Assembly (NCBI GenBank): GCA_009760855.2
Contig: WPIO01000007.1
Coordinates: 4,034,001 to 4,098,000, forward strand
Source: Cristatella mucedo
Taxonomy: Eukaryota > Bryozoa > Phylactolaemata > Cristatellidae
Direction: 5' to 3'
Length of the DNA: 64,000 nucleotides
A program made the position numbers and the translations under genes. This document shows, piece by piece, positions 1-12,944 of the stretch. Each line of letters opens with the position of its first letter. Positions within the stretch are counted from its first letter, which is position 1. The notes beneath the pieces were generated by a model, which was not told the origin of the DNA, searched no databases, and was given only the letters and a program-made list of their open reading frames with translations.

Positions 1-302
1 GCGTCTCGTGCGGCGTCTCTCGCGGCGGCTGCTTCGGCGGTCAGGGTACCGCTGCGCCTGGCGATCCTCCCCTAAGTTCGCCTCGGACGGCGCGAACGGC
101 GGCTTCGATTTGCAAGGGGCTGGCGACGGCGGCGGGGTGGCGGCGGCGGCGCTGCGGCGGCGAGGGGGGGCGGCGGCGATTCACCGCCTCCGCAGAGCCC
201 GCCGCGAGGCTAGCGGCGGGCGGCCCGCGGCGAGGGCGGAAGGCGACGCGGCCTCGTTCTTCGCGCTGCTCCAGCGGAGGCTGCCCGCGCTCTTTTGTTT
301 AG
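1..302 (+). promoter_or_regulatory. CpG-rich 5' flank / 5' UTR of tsg
   Basis: This stretch is very GC-rich and dense in CG dinucleotides, unlike the AT-richer introns that follow. It lies directly upstream of the tsg start codon and most likely holds the promoter and 5' UTR. An open frame crosses it (8-571), but it is arginine/alanine-rich and overlaps the tsg signal exon in another frame, as expected by chance in GC-rich DNA. No TATA box was recognised. Confidence 0.5.
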
Positions 303-567
303 ATGACTGGCGCTACATTGTGGCGGCCGCGGCGGCGGCACGCTCTCGGCGGCGTCGTCGCGTTCGCGGCGGCTCTCTATTGTGTCTGGCTGGCGCCGCC
401 GGTCGCCGACGCGTCGTGCAACGAGGCGATCTGCGCCAGCCTGGTCAGCAAGTGTCTCCTCCTGAAGGCGTGCGAGTGCGACATGTCGAACAAGAAGAAC
501 TGCTCGTGCTGCTCACAGTGCTCCAAGTGCCTCGCCAGGCGCTACCCCTACTGCTGCTCGTGCCTCG
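303..567 (+). CDS. tsg: tsg exon 1: signal peptide and N-terminal Cys-rich module
   Basis: 88 codons plus one base. The first ATG of the frame precedes a signal peptide; the mature protein probably begins near SCNEAIC. The donor is CTCG|GTGAGC. Reading through the donor enters a CT microsatellite, so the longer open frame to 779 is not coding. Confidence 0.93.
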
Positions 568-629
568 GTGAGCCGCCGCCGCCGCCGCGAGCGCCTCTCT
601 CCACGGCCGCCGCCGTCGGGCCTCCGCCG

Positions 630-680
<51 letters not shown>

Positions 681-3600
681 GTAGCCATTTTTCTTGCAGA
701 GCTCTTTCGCGCTCGCTCGCTCGCTCGCACGGTCTACGCTGAACCGATTGCGGCCGCTCGCCCGCGAAAGCCGTTTTAAACAGGATCGCAGCTCATTGCT
801 TTGTCTCGCCGTCGACGAAAGGCTAAGCAGCGGCGCCGCCTCTTTTCGTCTGCTCGAAAGCAAATATTTGCTGGCCGCGCCGTCGTCGCGTGGCCCGGCC
901 GGCCTCGGCGCCGCTCCTGCTGCGAGCCGGCCGCAGCCTCAGCTCCCGACTCGCGGTGAAAATTCGAGAAATAACGATAACGATCTCTGGGCAGGATGTG
1001 GCTGACCGTTCGAGCAGCCGGCGAATACGATTGCAACGGAGGCTGCAACAGCGGGAGTGGACGTTGTCGCATCTCCCAAAAGTGCGTCGCCCAATTTAAG
1101 CGAGTTCCATTCTACGGCGAGCGCAGCTAAGAAAGCAGGCGATTTACCTGGCTGTTGGCCGAGCTCACACTTGACCTAGACAAGTGATCCGAACATCACT
1201 TGACATGTGACATCTGTCCGTGTTAGCCCGTTTATTTCAAGTTAGCCGTACCTGCTCGCGCGGTTGCTAGTCGGATCCGGCGGTGCTGGCGAGCCTTACT
1301 GCTCTTTGCGGCATCTGAGACAGTATATCTTCTTTGATAAGAGCGTACATTCTTCGTCCTCGATTCTCTCCGGTCGCATCGACGGTTCTTGGTTTCTGAC
1401 GATAGTTTATTACAGATTAAGAGCACGCGACTGCCATTCGCGTTGACCCGAGCATAATTTAGGATCGGGCTAAATACTTCTAAATGGTACTTGTTCAGCG
1501 ATGTACAACACTTGCACTAAACCTTTGTTGGAACTAGGTATGAAGAGATCAAATATTGCAGCGTTGTATGGACTACAAGTAAACAGAATTGCGTATTTCA
1601 TACGATTTGAATGAGAGAGAAATGTTTCTAGCAAAGCGAACAAGCCTGGGTTTTACTAGCGGGTGTAAAAGCACGCGAAATAATCATTTTTTACAGTATT
1701 TGGAGCTATTTCTGGCTTCCTACGTAGTCGCCATTTTGAAGGATATCATTTTGTAGCACCGTTTCAGCACTGAGAAGTCAAATTTACCGGATTCGCCGAG
1801 TAACTCTCCGCTCTAACAAAGTACAGCACTCGTGCTGTGCATTTTCTAAGCAACTACAAGGGTTTGAAGCAAGCTATCTTCAGCACGCGGAGCCGTCGGC
1901 TGACCTGAGGTCGATCGAAACAATGCAGGAACTCGATGGTGTGACAGAAAGTAAAAACCCAACGACGTTTTTAATTAAGAAGAAACTGGATAATACTTAT
2001 AAATTATTCTCAACGTCCTAGCTATATTAGTTTGTCAGAATGTGTATACTGAGTGAACTAAATAATAGTATTAATCGAATATGGTTTTGACATCTCAGGT
2101 GTTTGCCAAGACTTCAAAAGTAGCTGCTTTTTACGCTGCTTTTTCGGCTCATCCGAGAACTCTTATTTCGCCGTGTTCTTACGGTGCTACTAAAAATATC
2201 TTTCGAAAACCGGAACTGTCTCAGAAACCACTCGAAACTGCCAAATAAGGTAATGTTGCACGTTTCTCACTCTTAGCAGATTTTTTTTACCGAGGTGGCA
2301 TCGTGCACGATTTTCCTTTTTGATTTCCCACGAATACTTCCGCGTGGCAGTAGTTGTTTTGCTTCGATTTCGTGAAACACTGCCGTATTTGAGAGCTGTT
2401 GATTGCCGGGGTTCGAGCAGTTTTTGCACCAGCATTTTATTATGCAGCACCCCAAGACTTGGCGGAACTTGGTTTAGTCCGGTAGCTAAGCTTCGTGCTC
2501 TCCTTCGTGCTCTCCGATGAGGTCTGGGTCAATAAGCGAGTTACGGGTCAGGTAGCCTCGACTCTTGTCTCTTTTCACCATCAGGCAAGCCATCAGAAGT
2601 GGTCCGCGATAGCTCCTAGCGCTCAAAGGCCTCAGCCATGTCGATCCGTTACGTGCTAGCTGCCTTCGCTTTTAATCCTGCTTAAGCAGGAGCCTGAGCA
2701 GGATAGCGACCCCAAGGAAGAGGCCAGGCCTTGCTCCGTGGAAGCCAATCATGCGATGGCTCTAAGGGATATTAAGAGGTATTTTAGGATATTTTGGGAA
2801 CAAGGCCAGCAGACGGCAGGCCGGCTTTCAGCTCGATCCGAAGGGGCGAGCCAGGGCACACTGGCTCGCCCTTAAGTAGGCCCACGGTCTCCAATCGCGT
2901 GAACTGCTGGTAGTTATATAGGCTTCCAGGCCAGGCACGCTTGGGTCCGAGCCAGAGGTGATCAGGCTGGAGAGGTCGAGTCGTTGCAAGGGGGCCGCAG
3001 CAGTAAGTCTCCCTTAAAGCTGGGCGACGTGCCCACACGTGCGGTGCTGCTGCTGCCTGGCGTGATTGGTGGCCAATCGGTCAGGGTCCAAATTCAGCCT
3101 GTTTTCAAGGCTTCCTTTTGACGAATCTGTCTGCACACAGGTAGCTGTGATGGTACATAAGGTAAGGCAGTTGCTTTTCGCGACCTCGGTCCCGAGGTCG
3201 TGCTTTCGAACTCTTCGGTGGGCGATCCTTTATTCCCCACCGGTAGTGATAGCCGTAAAGGCTCTTCTGTTGCTTTACAAAAGAGGCTGTTGAATCAGCT
3301 AGTATTTTATTTATACCGAAATTAAACAAATGCGAAGGGGATGCCACACCCCTCGGCGCTCCCGGTGTTTGGCCGCCTCGGAAAAAATTGAGGTCTTACC
3401 CATCTTTGGCTTTATCCTTGGAAAGCCTCCGCCGCTATTCAACCAGCCAACCTTTAAGGGTCTGTCAGCACTGGCTTCGGAGCCTTCAAGCAATGTCATT
3501 CCAGAGAGCTGATATCAAGCCGCCTCGCAGTGGTGCAGCCAGGATTAAGCCACTAAGTTAACCTGACATTGACCGTGCCAGAAGTTGTCAAGCCATTGGA

Positions 3601-4307
3601 AGGCTGCCAGAGTGGATGGAGTGGGCAGGCTGCCCCCAAAAGTCCCCCCCCCCCCCGTTGGTTCAATGGGAACCAGAGCCCGTTTGCACCCCTCCCTTGT
3701 GCCTCTCTCCTATCAAAGGTCTCATTATTTTGTGAGCTACGATCGACGAGCAGCAATGGGGCGAGAGCAGCAATGGTGCGAGAGCAGCAATGGGGCGAGC
3801 CACCTGGGCAGGCTGCCTCTCCAGACGAGAGGCACTCCCCACATGCCGTTTTTCGCGTGGCTGCAGTGCTGACCAGCCGAGTAAACACTGGGCCTTCGTG
3901 TTTCCCTGTTTAATCAGTGGTCTTAGCCGGAGCGGCAGCAAGTGAAGTGCACCCATAATTGCAGTTAATTTGCAGCACCATTCGTTAGTATCCTGTAGGA
4001 AGCCTGAAGGCTTGTGTTAGGCCAAGGAGACCCGGGTCACCTTCTGTGCCTCAGCACTCAGCAAGCATCCGGCTACTTTTGCCCTCGTTCCTGCAATAAT
4101 AAGCTAGTGGGGGGAGTTTCGGAGACCTTCGTGCCACTAGCGATGGCAGTCGACATTAGGCATTGATGTGCCCAAGCAGTGTGTGCATTCGAGCAGGGAG
4201 ACACTCACCTAGTAAAGGGTTGGTCTTGTTGGTGAGTCGCTTCGGCAAACCGGCAGTTCACTCCCACCTTTATCGATCGCCGTCGGTAAGCAGCAACTTT
4301 TTAAGAG

Positions 4308-4367
<60 letters not shown>

Positions 4368-7043
4368 TGCGGTCGGTGCTGTGAGCATCGTCTGGCTGGC
4401 ATACGGAATTCCGAGCTTCATTGCGGCATTTTGGGCAATCGCCACTCGGGTGAGAGGCTTGCTTGCTTGCATAGGTCGCCGCCGTCGCCGGTAATTCCCT
4501 GGGCGTCAGAGCGGGCGGCTTGCTCACTCGCTCAGCACCGCCACGCAAGCAAGCCAAGTGGGCCCGCCCAGGATGCCATTGCACCTTGAGCGAACAGCTG
4601 CAGTGGGCCCCGGTTCGTAGGGCCAGCCAGCTCTGGCTGGACGCCTGGCTGGGAGCTACATTTCTATCTCGGCACATAGCAGAGGCCGGAAATGAAGCAT
4701 ATACCTGTAAGCGAATGGCATAATGAAATGCTTATAGGCAGCGCATGTGAGCACATGAACGAAGCCGTGCTGTGGCTCGCAGGTCGGGTTTTAGCTCGAC
4801 CGTCAAGTCAGGGGATGTTGTGACGTCAGTGCTCCAGTCTTTAGGAGCAGAAAACTGTTAAGTCTTGGAAGGACTCGAGGTTGTTTAGAGGCACAGCTGA
4901 ACAGTCAGAGACTGAGAAGCGGGCGGTGTAGGGATGTCCGATGAGTAAGTGGTTCAGATAGATAAGTCGTAGCTAGAGAATCATGGAAACTAGAAACTAA
5001 GTGACAGGGCTTTGACATCGATATGCTGCCGGCCAGGGAGCAGGTGCAGGTCGGATAGGAGTGGTATCATTTGGCAGGTGGGGCATCTATGATAGACGAG
5101 TCCTGCACCAACTGTAAGCCTGTTATTGCAGTGGCAGGAAGTTCTGCACAGACATTTTTCGAAATATTTTCTGGCTGAAAGTAGATAGGCCCTACTTGGA
5201 GCCAATTTAGTCATCCAGCAAAAGGTCTGTTTGGACTAGGATGCACAGTTTCTGTGCAGATATGCAGACTCGGTATGATGTCAAACAGATTTTGAGGGTG
5301 TGGTTTTCCAGTTTCCGAGTGACACCAAGTTTTCCCGTGATTATTACCTTGGTGTCGTCTCATTCCTCCGTAAGAAAAATCAGCTGCCGTCCAAGTGCCA
5401 ATGTCGGCAAAGCAATTAGAAAGCTCGTTACGAGAATCTCAAACTTGATACGCTTGGCTTTAGATGTCAGTCTAGTGCTGCTGCCCGGCTTTAGTGCTGC
5501 TGCCTGGCTCTAGAAGTGTTCGCTTGAACATATCTTCAGTCGTGCATGTGCTTGCCTATAACGGTATTATTTGGTCGACCGTGGAGTCCTATGGGCTGCC
5601 TGGCAGCAATGGGCAGGAGCAATGTTTGGCTGCTTTTCTCGCTAAGTTGGTAGCTGCTGCAGAGCTCACTTTAGGCAGCAGCAGCAGCCCGGCTCCCTTC
5701 CTCATTCCGTGCGGTGGCGCCAAACGTCGGCTGTCTGACCGATCAGACTTTCAGACTAACCCCACGTGCCCCCTTCTGCCGGCTTGTCGTAGGCTTGTGC
5801 GAGAGTCTGAGCTCACACGACAGCTACCTGAACACGAGCTCGGTGGAGGAGCTGTCCGACCCCATACCGGACCTGTTCGGCATGCTGACCGGCGAAGAGA
5901 ACATGGCGTCGTCGGACAAGGACAGCCTCTGGACCGTGCACCGGTACCCGGCGCTCGAGTCGCTGCTGAAGCTGCACCAGCAGCAGCAGATGATGATGTC
6001 TGCTCCGCTCAGCGAAGGTGAGAGTGCATCCGCTCCTGCTTCCCGCCACCTCCCGGTGCATCGACAGATCGCCTCCGGAAGGAAGTGCTCTGCGACTGGG
6101 CAAAGCCAGCCGGCTGACTGGCGGTATTTCGCAGGCGCCGGTCGCTGGGTGGTCGGTGCGCTGAATCCACTGTCGAGTGCGTTAGTTGCAGGCGCCGGTT
6201 TCGCCGACTGTTCAAAGTGGCTGCAGGCCTTTGCTGGCAGTACGTCTAGCAGTAGCTGCCAGAGCAGTGCTTTTATTACGACGGCTGCTGCTGTGTTAAC
6301 TGGTTACGATTGGCCTGTGGGCGATGCAAATTTTTAAGCCGCCCCCACTTCCTGTTATGGGTTAGTTAGACTAGACAGGTCGCTCTGTGGCTGGGGCTGA
6401 ACCTGCTGTGGCATGGCGAGCCAGCGGATCCCGGCTCGCTCGATTGGATTTACTCGATGCTGAAGGCTCTAGCGAGACCAGCAGAACGTGCTTCACAGCC
6501 TGGGCTGCATTGTTTATAACCCCTTGGCCAAAATGCTCTGCAGCTGGAAAGGCCTGTCGTGTTGACTATCAACCCACTCCCACGTGCTAGTGATTTACAG
6601 CCACTTAAAACGTGGTGGCAGCCAGTGGCTGCTGCTCAATTTTTGAGAGTGCAGTGTTTCTGGCATTATACAGTCTCCACTCGTTAGAGCATTGCCTGCA
6701 CGCTTTGCCTCAATCAGAGGGGCCTGATTGCAGCATCATCCTCATCGTAGAATCAGCTCCGTGTGGGCGTGTCACGTTAGCCAGTCCTTCTCTAACAGTC
6801 TGTTAGATGGTGGCGATGCAGAGCCAAACCGGGAAGACCAAATTAGGGTTTCCCGGTTCAACCCAGACAGCGATGAAGCTCACTTCCACAGATTCCAGAG
6901 TAGTAAAGCTATACTTTCCGCTCCCCAGCTGCCAATTCTGACATTTCCTTTCTGCCCCGCCCATCAGTGCTTCTACGGCTGCTGCACCCATTATCCTATC
7001 AACAGTGTGCCAAGCTCCTAGCCGTGCTAAGGGTTACAGGTAG

Positions 7044-7113
<70 letters not shown>

Positions 7114-8435
7114 ATGCACACATGCTCGCGCATACACACACTCACACGTGGATGGAATTAAATGCTTGACGGAACTCTGGGACATCGTGACCGCATAGGT
7201 AATCTGAACATCTGTATCATCACAACCTTACCCTTCTACACATGTAAGCATAGTCGCTAAGGTGCTGTATGCATTGGCAGCAAGCATGTTAAGAGTGAGT
7301 GTACCTGCTCAGGTGCACGCCCTCACCACCAGCACAGCCCTTCCCTGTGGAAAGCTGCCACTGCTGCCGGAGTGGGTGCTGCCGATGCTGCCCGTTGTGA
7401 CCCTATCTTGTACTCTTGTTGGTGAGTAGACTTTCTTGTGTTGCAAGCTATTCCCTGCTTTTTGGTCTTCGGCGGTACTTCAAATTGTATAGCGGGAATT
7501 TGTACACCCGTGAAGAGTGTGACCAAATACACGAATGACAGCACACATGCTCACACGTATCGTGGACCATGGGCCCACTATTGATTATCGCTAGGCATAA
7601 CTGCATGCCATTTCCTGAAGCACGTGTCTTGCGCACCCCCCATTCACCAATGGCATGCTGTCTGCTGCCATATCCGGTAGAAGGATAGTGGGGTCGGCCC
7701 GAGGGCTCGGCAATCGGCAGGTTGACCGCTGGGCATGTACGTGGGCGTGGGTGTGGGTGAGTTCACTACTGGCCATCGTGTGGCCGACCGTGACAGGTTT
7801 GAGTGCTGAGTGCCAGTACGGCTGCGAGTGGGCTGCAGGTGCGATGGCGGGCGAGGCAAAGTCAGGTAGGTAGAAAGGGTCTTTCTACTCGTCTGCACAC
7901 TCACGGCTGCAGCGGCGCAGCCCTCCCTTCCTCCCCCTCGTGCTGAGGGGCAGGGCACAGCAGTCCTACTTAATCTTTCACTCCGTGCCTCTGGGTGCCA
8001 CCTAAAGCTATCTATCTTTAGTCGTAACGAGGGTGCGACGCAACGCCGCAGCCCTCTCAGCCAGCCCTCTCTGTCCCGCATGGGGGCGCCGTTGTAGCTG
8101 CCATCGCCTCGATGTCGGCGCAGGCGCTGAACTGCACCGTGGCCTACGTGAACCAGTGCACCTCGCTTCGAGGCTGCAAGGAGATGTGCAAGTCGATGGG
8201 CGCCGCCAAGCTGCGCTGGTTCCACGAGCACGGCTGCTGCGAGTGCGTCGACAGCGGCTGCCACGACTACGGCAAAAGCTGGCCCCTGTGCACACGCTGC
8301 CCGCCCGACCAGCCAGGTGCCCCGGGCGCCGACGACGGCTTGCCCTACGACGATCTGGACGAGTTCGAGCCGGCCGACGAGCCGCCAGCCGCCCTGGCCG
8401 CTGCAGCCGCCCCAGCTGCTGCTTCGGACGAGTAG
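303..8435 (+). CDS. tsg: Twisted gastrulation (TWSG1/tsg), complete three-exon gene
   Basis: Secreted cysteine-rich protein of the Twisted gastrulation family, which in known animals binds BMP/Dpp ligands together with Chordin/Sog outside the cell. The CDS is join(303..567,5793..6017,8098..8435), 828 nt, 275 residues. Residues 1-38 are an Arg-rich start and hydrophobic core ending ..VADA, a signal peptide. The N-terminal Cys-rich module (CNEAICASLVSKC, CSCCSQCSKC, CCSCLGLC) is encoded by exon 1 into exon 2. Exon 2 has the family motif SVEELSDPIPDLF. Exon 3 carries the C-terminal Cys module (LNCTVAYVNQC, CKEMCKSMGA, WFHEHGCCECV). Exon phases 1/2 agree at both junctions. Possible N-glycosylation sites are NCS, NTS and NCT. 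The protein is longer than vertebrate TWSG1 (about 223 residues) because of a Gln/Met-rich patch in exon 2 and an acidic, Ala/Pro-rich tail after the last cysteines. Confidence 0.95.
631..678. repeat. (CT)n microsatellite in tsg intron 1
   Basis: About 48 bp of uninterrupted CT, starting 63 bp after the exon 1 donor. Confidence 0.97.
679..3139. other. tsg intron 1, 5' part: no gene recognised
   Basis: The first ~500 bp stay GC-rich, as an extension of the CpG block. The rest is unremarkable, AT-richer intronic sequence. The only local structure noted is a perfect 11-bp stem hairpin at 2844-2871 (GGGCGAGCCAG, 6-nt loop). Open frames are short and unrelated to known proteins. Confidence 0.6.
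3140..3312 (+). repeat. tRNA-derived SINE, family A
   Basis: Nearly full copy related to the better copy at 32303-32485. It has an A-box-like TGGTACATAAGG, a decayed B-box region after CGGTCCCGAGGTCGTG, the shared body GATAGCCGTAAAGGCTCTTCTGT, and the shared end GAGGCTGTTGAATCAGCTAG. Confidence 0.75.
3313..4310. other. tsg intron 1, middle: no gene recognised
   Basis: Intronic. It contains an 18-bp unit (GAGCAGCAATGGGGCGA-like) repeated about three times around 3747-3799 and a short C run near 3648. Nothing else is recognised. Confidence 0.55.
4311..4364. repeat. (CA)n microsatellite
   Basis: About 54 bp of perfect CA in tsg intron 1. Confidence 0.97.
4795..5420 (-). mobile_element. Degenerate L2-like LINE fragment
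   Basis: On the minus strand, the segment near 5000-5110 reads CQMIPLLSDLHLLPG..HIDVKALSLSF, matching CHITPLLADLHWLPVKQRIDFKVLSLTF-type sequence of the LINE A copies elsewhere in the window (compared in pieces). The frame is broken. Edges are approximate. Confidence 0.65.
5793..6017 (+). CDS. tsg: tsg exon 2: linker and VEELSDPIPDLF region
   Basis: Acceptor TTGTCGTAG|GC, donor GCGAAG|GTGAGA; 2 + 74 codons + 1. It encodes the remainder of the first Cys module (GLC) and the conserved SVEELSDPIPDLF segment. A Gln/Met-rich stretch (LHQQQQMMM) lies near the end. Confidence 0.9.
6018..7042. other. tsg intron 2, 5' part: no gene recognised
   Basis: Ordinary intronic sequence with short chance open frames. 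Nothing recognised. Confidence 0.6.
7043..7112. repeat. (CA)n microsatellite
   Basis: About 70 bp of CA, then looser CA-rich sequence to about 7145, in tsg intron 2. Confidence 0.97.
7146..8097. other. tsg intron 2, 3' part: no gene recognised
   Basis: Intronic. The minus-strand open frame 7644-8264 overlaps tsg exon 3 and shows no family resemblance. Nothing else is recognised. Confidence 0.55.
8098..8435 (+). CDS. tsg: tsg exon 3: C-terminal Cys module and acidic tail
   Basis: Acceptor GCCGTTGTAG|CT gives the two bases needed to continue exon 2 in frame. Encodes the conserved C-terminal module with NQC, GCKEMCKSMGA, WFHEHGCCEC, DYG and CTRC. It then adds about 35 residues rich in Asp/Glu, Pro and Ala before TAG at 8433-8435. 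An alternative acceptor GGCGCAG|GCG would break the phase. Confidence 0.92.
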
Positions 8436-8648
8436 CCGTTCAGGCCGGAGGCAGCAAGCAGCCCGCCCAGCAGCTAATGAATGGCTTCAAGCTCGGGCGC
8501 TCGGTACGCGCGCCAGGCCCGCGGCAGCGCCGCCTGCATCCACAGGCCGTAGTGCCTCGCTTGCGAGAGCCGTGTCGAGCTGACGGCCGTGTCGAGTGGC
8601 GCAGCAGTGGCTCAAAGACACGGAGTAGCCACAGATAGTCACGCGAAT

Positions 8649-9262
<614 letters not shown>

Positions 9263-9328
9263 CTTCAAATATATAAGTATATATATATAATATAATATGA
9301 TATGATATGATATAATATATATATATGC

Positions 9329-9422
<94 letters not shown>
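9263..9422. repeat. Compound AT-rich / (GT)n microsatellite
   Basis: AT-rich run with ATATG units (9263-9337), followed by about 84 bp of perfect GT. Confidence 0.95.
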
Positions 9423-9424
<2 letters not shown>

Positions 9425-11663
9425 ATGTATTTAGGCTGTGTGTATTTATAAAGGCGAACAGTCTTATATGCCGTGTGCTAACAGTCGAGTTGCCCCTACC
9501 GTACCTGCTTGGCTATCGATGATTCGGTGCTGCATAGCTGCCGCTGGCTCAAACTCATCGAGCACCTTACCTAGAGCACCTCACACGACCTGCTGCTCGA
9601 GAAAGCTTGAGTACCGACTGAGCATTGCTTTTGCACCGCAGATAACGTCATGCGGTCACACATCGATCGACAGAACATGCGCGAAACTATAAAGCATATG
9701 CTCCTCGAGTGCAGGCACAGCTGGCAACGTTTAGCCGTTCTTAGTGCACAGGTACAGGTGAGCTCCATCATAGGTCGAGCTTTGAGGGGGGGGTGGAGGT
9801 GGAGCCCTTAGACAGATAGCAGCAACCGAGGTTTGATGCTCAATTCCTAGTGTTGAACCTCGTTGTCGACAGAAGAACTACTCCACGGCGGTCGTGTTCT
9901 ATGGCATCGTGGCACTACTTGGCAAAAGACTTCCCGAGTTCCTGGTCGTGGATCGTGAGTCCTCATCCTGGTTCCGATGTGTGGACGAAAGCTGAGCAGC
10001 CACTGCAGGCAGGTGGCAGGTATGGTTAGCCACACTCTCCCATGCAAGGTTTTCTCCTCCTCATCAAGCTGCCCGGCTCATAGCAGAGCCCTCAGACCAT
10101 GCACAGGCTACTTGCAGCTGTGCCTGAACAATGCTTCCATTATCTTCGTGGGAAGATTGAGGCACTGGCTTGCCAATGCCAAGTGCACTGACGCCCTCAC
10201 CGGTCAACCTCAAGAGGCTTTTTTAGCGATAAGTCGGCTCAAACGTGGGCGATTGCCAAGTGCTTGATACTGACGGTGAAAGGAGTGGTTAGTCACCCAA
10301 AAGAGGCAATGGGTATGTCAAGATGTAAGTGGATCAAGTAGTGGTGGTCTCACAGTATAGCTGAGTGGCTTGCTGGTGTGGCTACCGAGAAAATAATCAG
10401 GATTTACAACTGCATTTCGGCAGGGAGCAGAGCAGGCTGACTTAAGTACCTCTATATGGGGGCGATATGATTCTACCCAAACACCCTGAGATCCCATCAC
10501 CTGCGAGTTTTACCTCTTAGATGCTAGTTACAGGTACCATGGTTACAGGTACCATGCACAGGTGAGATTTGGCCACGATGAGCTTAGGCTTCATCTTGAA
10601 GGAGAGATCCCGTCAAGACCTTTGGTAAGACATTGCAGTGTGTCCCTTTTTTCACACGTGCGTCCTCGAAATTATTGTCTTGGTGAGTGCTGAATCCCTA
10701 CAGAGATAGAGGTCTATACATGCTTGTGGTCACTCAATCGGAGGTGTCCAAGTGGCGTCAGTTTTTTGTAGCTCGATAGAAAGCGCCTTAAAAAATGCCA
10801 AGTCTGTGCATGCCAGTGAATAGAAACGCTAAATATGATCTTCCTCGAAAGATCGTCAGTTTCAGCACCGGCAACATTAAATGCATCCATACATTCTCAT
10901 TCGTGCATTGCATGCTCATTCTTAAACCTTAAGCAGCTATGTGCATTCAGGGTACTCCAATCAAGTAAGTCCAATCCAAGTTGTTCACCGAGGTCCTACA
11001 ATCGTTGACTATCGAAAGCACCGACTTAAACAATATACTCAAAGGAAAAGAGGGTCGGTCGGTTGGCAGTGTATATAAAAAACGCCCGCCCTCATCGACC
11101 GACCCGGCCGTGACGTGTCAGACGTCCAGAGCGGTACCGATGTAATTTTTATTACAAAAAACGGGTGGTAGGACTTGGCCCGGTAGGGGAAGGACCGCAG
11201 TCGGCCTCTCAAATTCTATTTGTACCTTAGCCAGCTAGGAGAACCCATCGTACACAGCGTTGGCTGAGCACACGTACTCACGCAGGCTCGCGTGGAAAGA
11301 TTGGACCGCAGTCGAGTACTGGTCACTGCCGAATGGATTATGGACAAATACCAAGAATGGCAAGTATAAAACGACTCGGCCTGTGATGGAACGTGAGCAC
11401 GGTGCAGCTAACACGAAGGAAAGAACTGCTGCCTGTCGTGCAAAGCCTGCGCCTTCCGTGCAGAGCTCATGCAGAAGAGGCAGCAAAGTATCAATGTTGG
11501 CACTGTTAAGGGCGCGAGGCGAACTGCAAGCACAATAAAAAATGATGTCTTACCAAAAAAAATTGGCTGCTTTACATGATTGTGGTCGGTATGCAGGCGA
11601 AGGCAATGTGGCCATAGCCTGGCCTGCGAGCTAGCAGCCGGAGCCATACTACTGCATACCAAC
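9423..11663. other. Intergenic: no gene recognised
   Basis: Short open frames only. Small structures: a direct duplication of GTTACAGGTACCATG at about 10526-10557, and a 10-bp inverted repeat GGGTCGGTCG/CGACCGACCC at 11052-11105 with GTATATAAAA in its loop. Confidence 0.5.
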
Positions 11664-11800
11664 ACCAGTAATAATGATGACAATAATAGTAACAATAACA
11701 CACTTGATAAAGTGCCCTCAGAGAACTCAATCTCTTTCTAGGCACTTTAAATTTGCTGCAAAGGAAACGCGATCGAATGGTGAATAGTCTGTGTGCCTTG
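11664..11800 (-). mobile_element. LINE A 3' tail fragment (minus)
   Basis: Reverse complement of the LINE A end: AATAATAGTAACAATAACACACTTGATAAAGTGCCCTCAGAGAACTCAATCTCTTTCTAGGCACTTT (positions 11682-11750, matched in pieces), then 3' UTR-like sequence. Confidence 0.8.
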
Positions 11801-11873
11801 CCCCGTGCAGGTCAGCAGTAGCCGATTCTATTCGGATAAGTGCATGACAGCATCTGAGATTACAGTATGATGG

Positions 11874-12075
11874 ATAAAGAGAGAAGAGAGACGGTCAGAC
11901 AGACGGATAGATAAGCAGAGAGAGACACACACACTTACAGAGACTGGCTGACAGATATATAGAGAAGTTAAGAGGAAGAGAGAGACAGGCAGCCAGAGAA
12001 CAAGAGAGAGGACACGAGAGGGCACGAGATAGGTAGATATGGAGACAAAGAGAGAGGGAGAGAATGAGGGAGTGA
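11874..12075. repeat. Imperfect GA-rich tract
   Basis: Purine-rich, degenerate GAGA/GACAGA sequence of about 200 bp. Confidence 0.8.
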
Positions 12076-12944
12076 GATCAATCATTGCTGTGGTATGCAA
12101 TGCCTACGATACAAGTATGCTGGTTGAACCATTGAACATTTAACATTCGATTAAGTACCTACCGAAGGCCGAAAGCTCCGGATGTGCACCTTGTGTTGCA
12201 TCCTGTGCACCTTGTCAGGTGCCACCGGTTGGGAAAGTAGGTTTCATCCCCATGCTGCTGCCGGCAGCCCAAAGGAGACCGCGGCTGCACGTGGCTGCAC
12301 GGCCCAGTGTGCAGGAGCTGCGACCTTCGGTCGAAGTAGCAATGCCACTCCTGACAGCTCCTGCCAGGTGCTGGCAGCCACCTCGACACTCCCGAGTTAC
12401 TGAAAACAGCCGATCGCCTGCACAGCTAGATCTGTCACAGCTAGGTCAGCAGCAGTGGGGCCACTTGTTGCCGCTGCCGTCACTGCCCTCAGCTGTCACC
12501 AAGGACAGCAGTGATTTGAGGCAGAGCTGAGGTTAGGCACACTAAGCTAACAAGTTCCTGTAGGCGGCTTCCATGGAAGCAGACTGAGGGTCCCATTGTA
12601 CTAATGGTCGACTATATTGCTGCGAGGGTGCAGCATGCCTGCCAATCCCGACCTCTCAAAACCCAGCTGAAATTAGAGGTTTCACAACACTGCAGCTATC
12701 GCCAAAGGGCTGGATGGAGGAGTGCTGATTCACTTGGCTCCTTTGTTTTGAGTGGCGGTGTTATCTTTAGCACACAGTGGGAGACCTAGGACTTCTACCC
12801 ACTGCTCATTCGTCCGCGGTCGATACTGCCGTGCCGTGGGTAATGAGTATAAGAGTGAAAGAGCTAAAAGTAAAAAGGCAAAGGTTAGCTGATTTAAGAG
12901 GCTCACTTGTATAGCATGCAGAACAGCCGTAACCGACCTGGTTT
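12076..12944. other. Intergenic: no gene recognised
   Basis: Short open frames only. A faint SINE A end (GTTAGCTGATTTAAGAGGCTC, 12884-12904) is the only recognisable element. Confidence 0.45.

Noticed and set aside
8..571. 187-codon arginine/alanine-rich frame
   Set aside because: Overlaps the tsg signal exon in another frame within GC-rich DNA; no domain.
7644..8264. 206-codon minus-strand frame over tsg exon 3
   Set aside because: Antisense shadow of the exon; no family resemblance.
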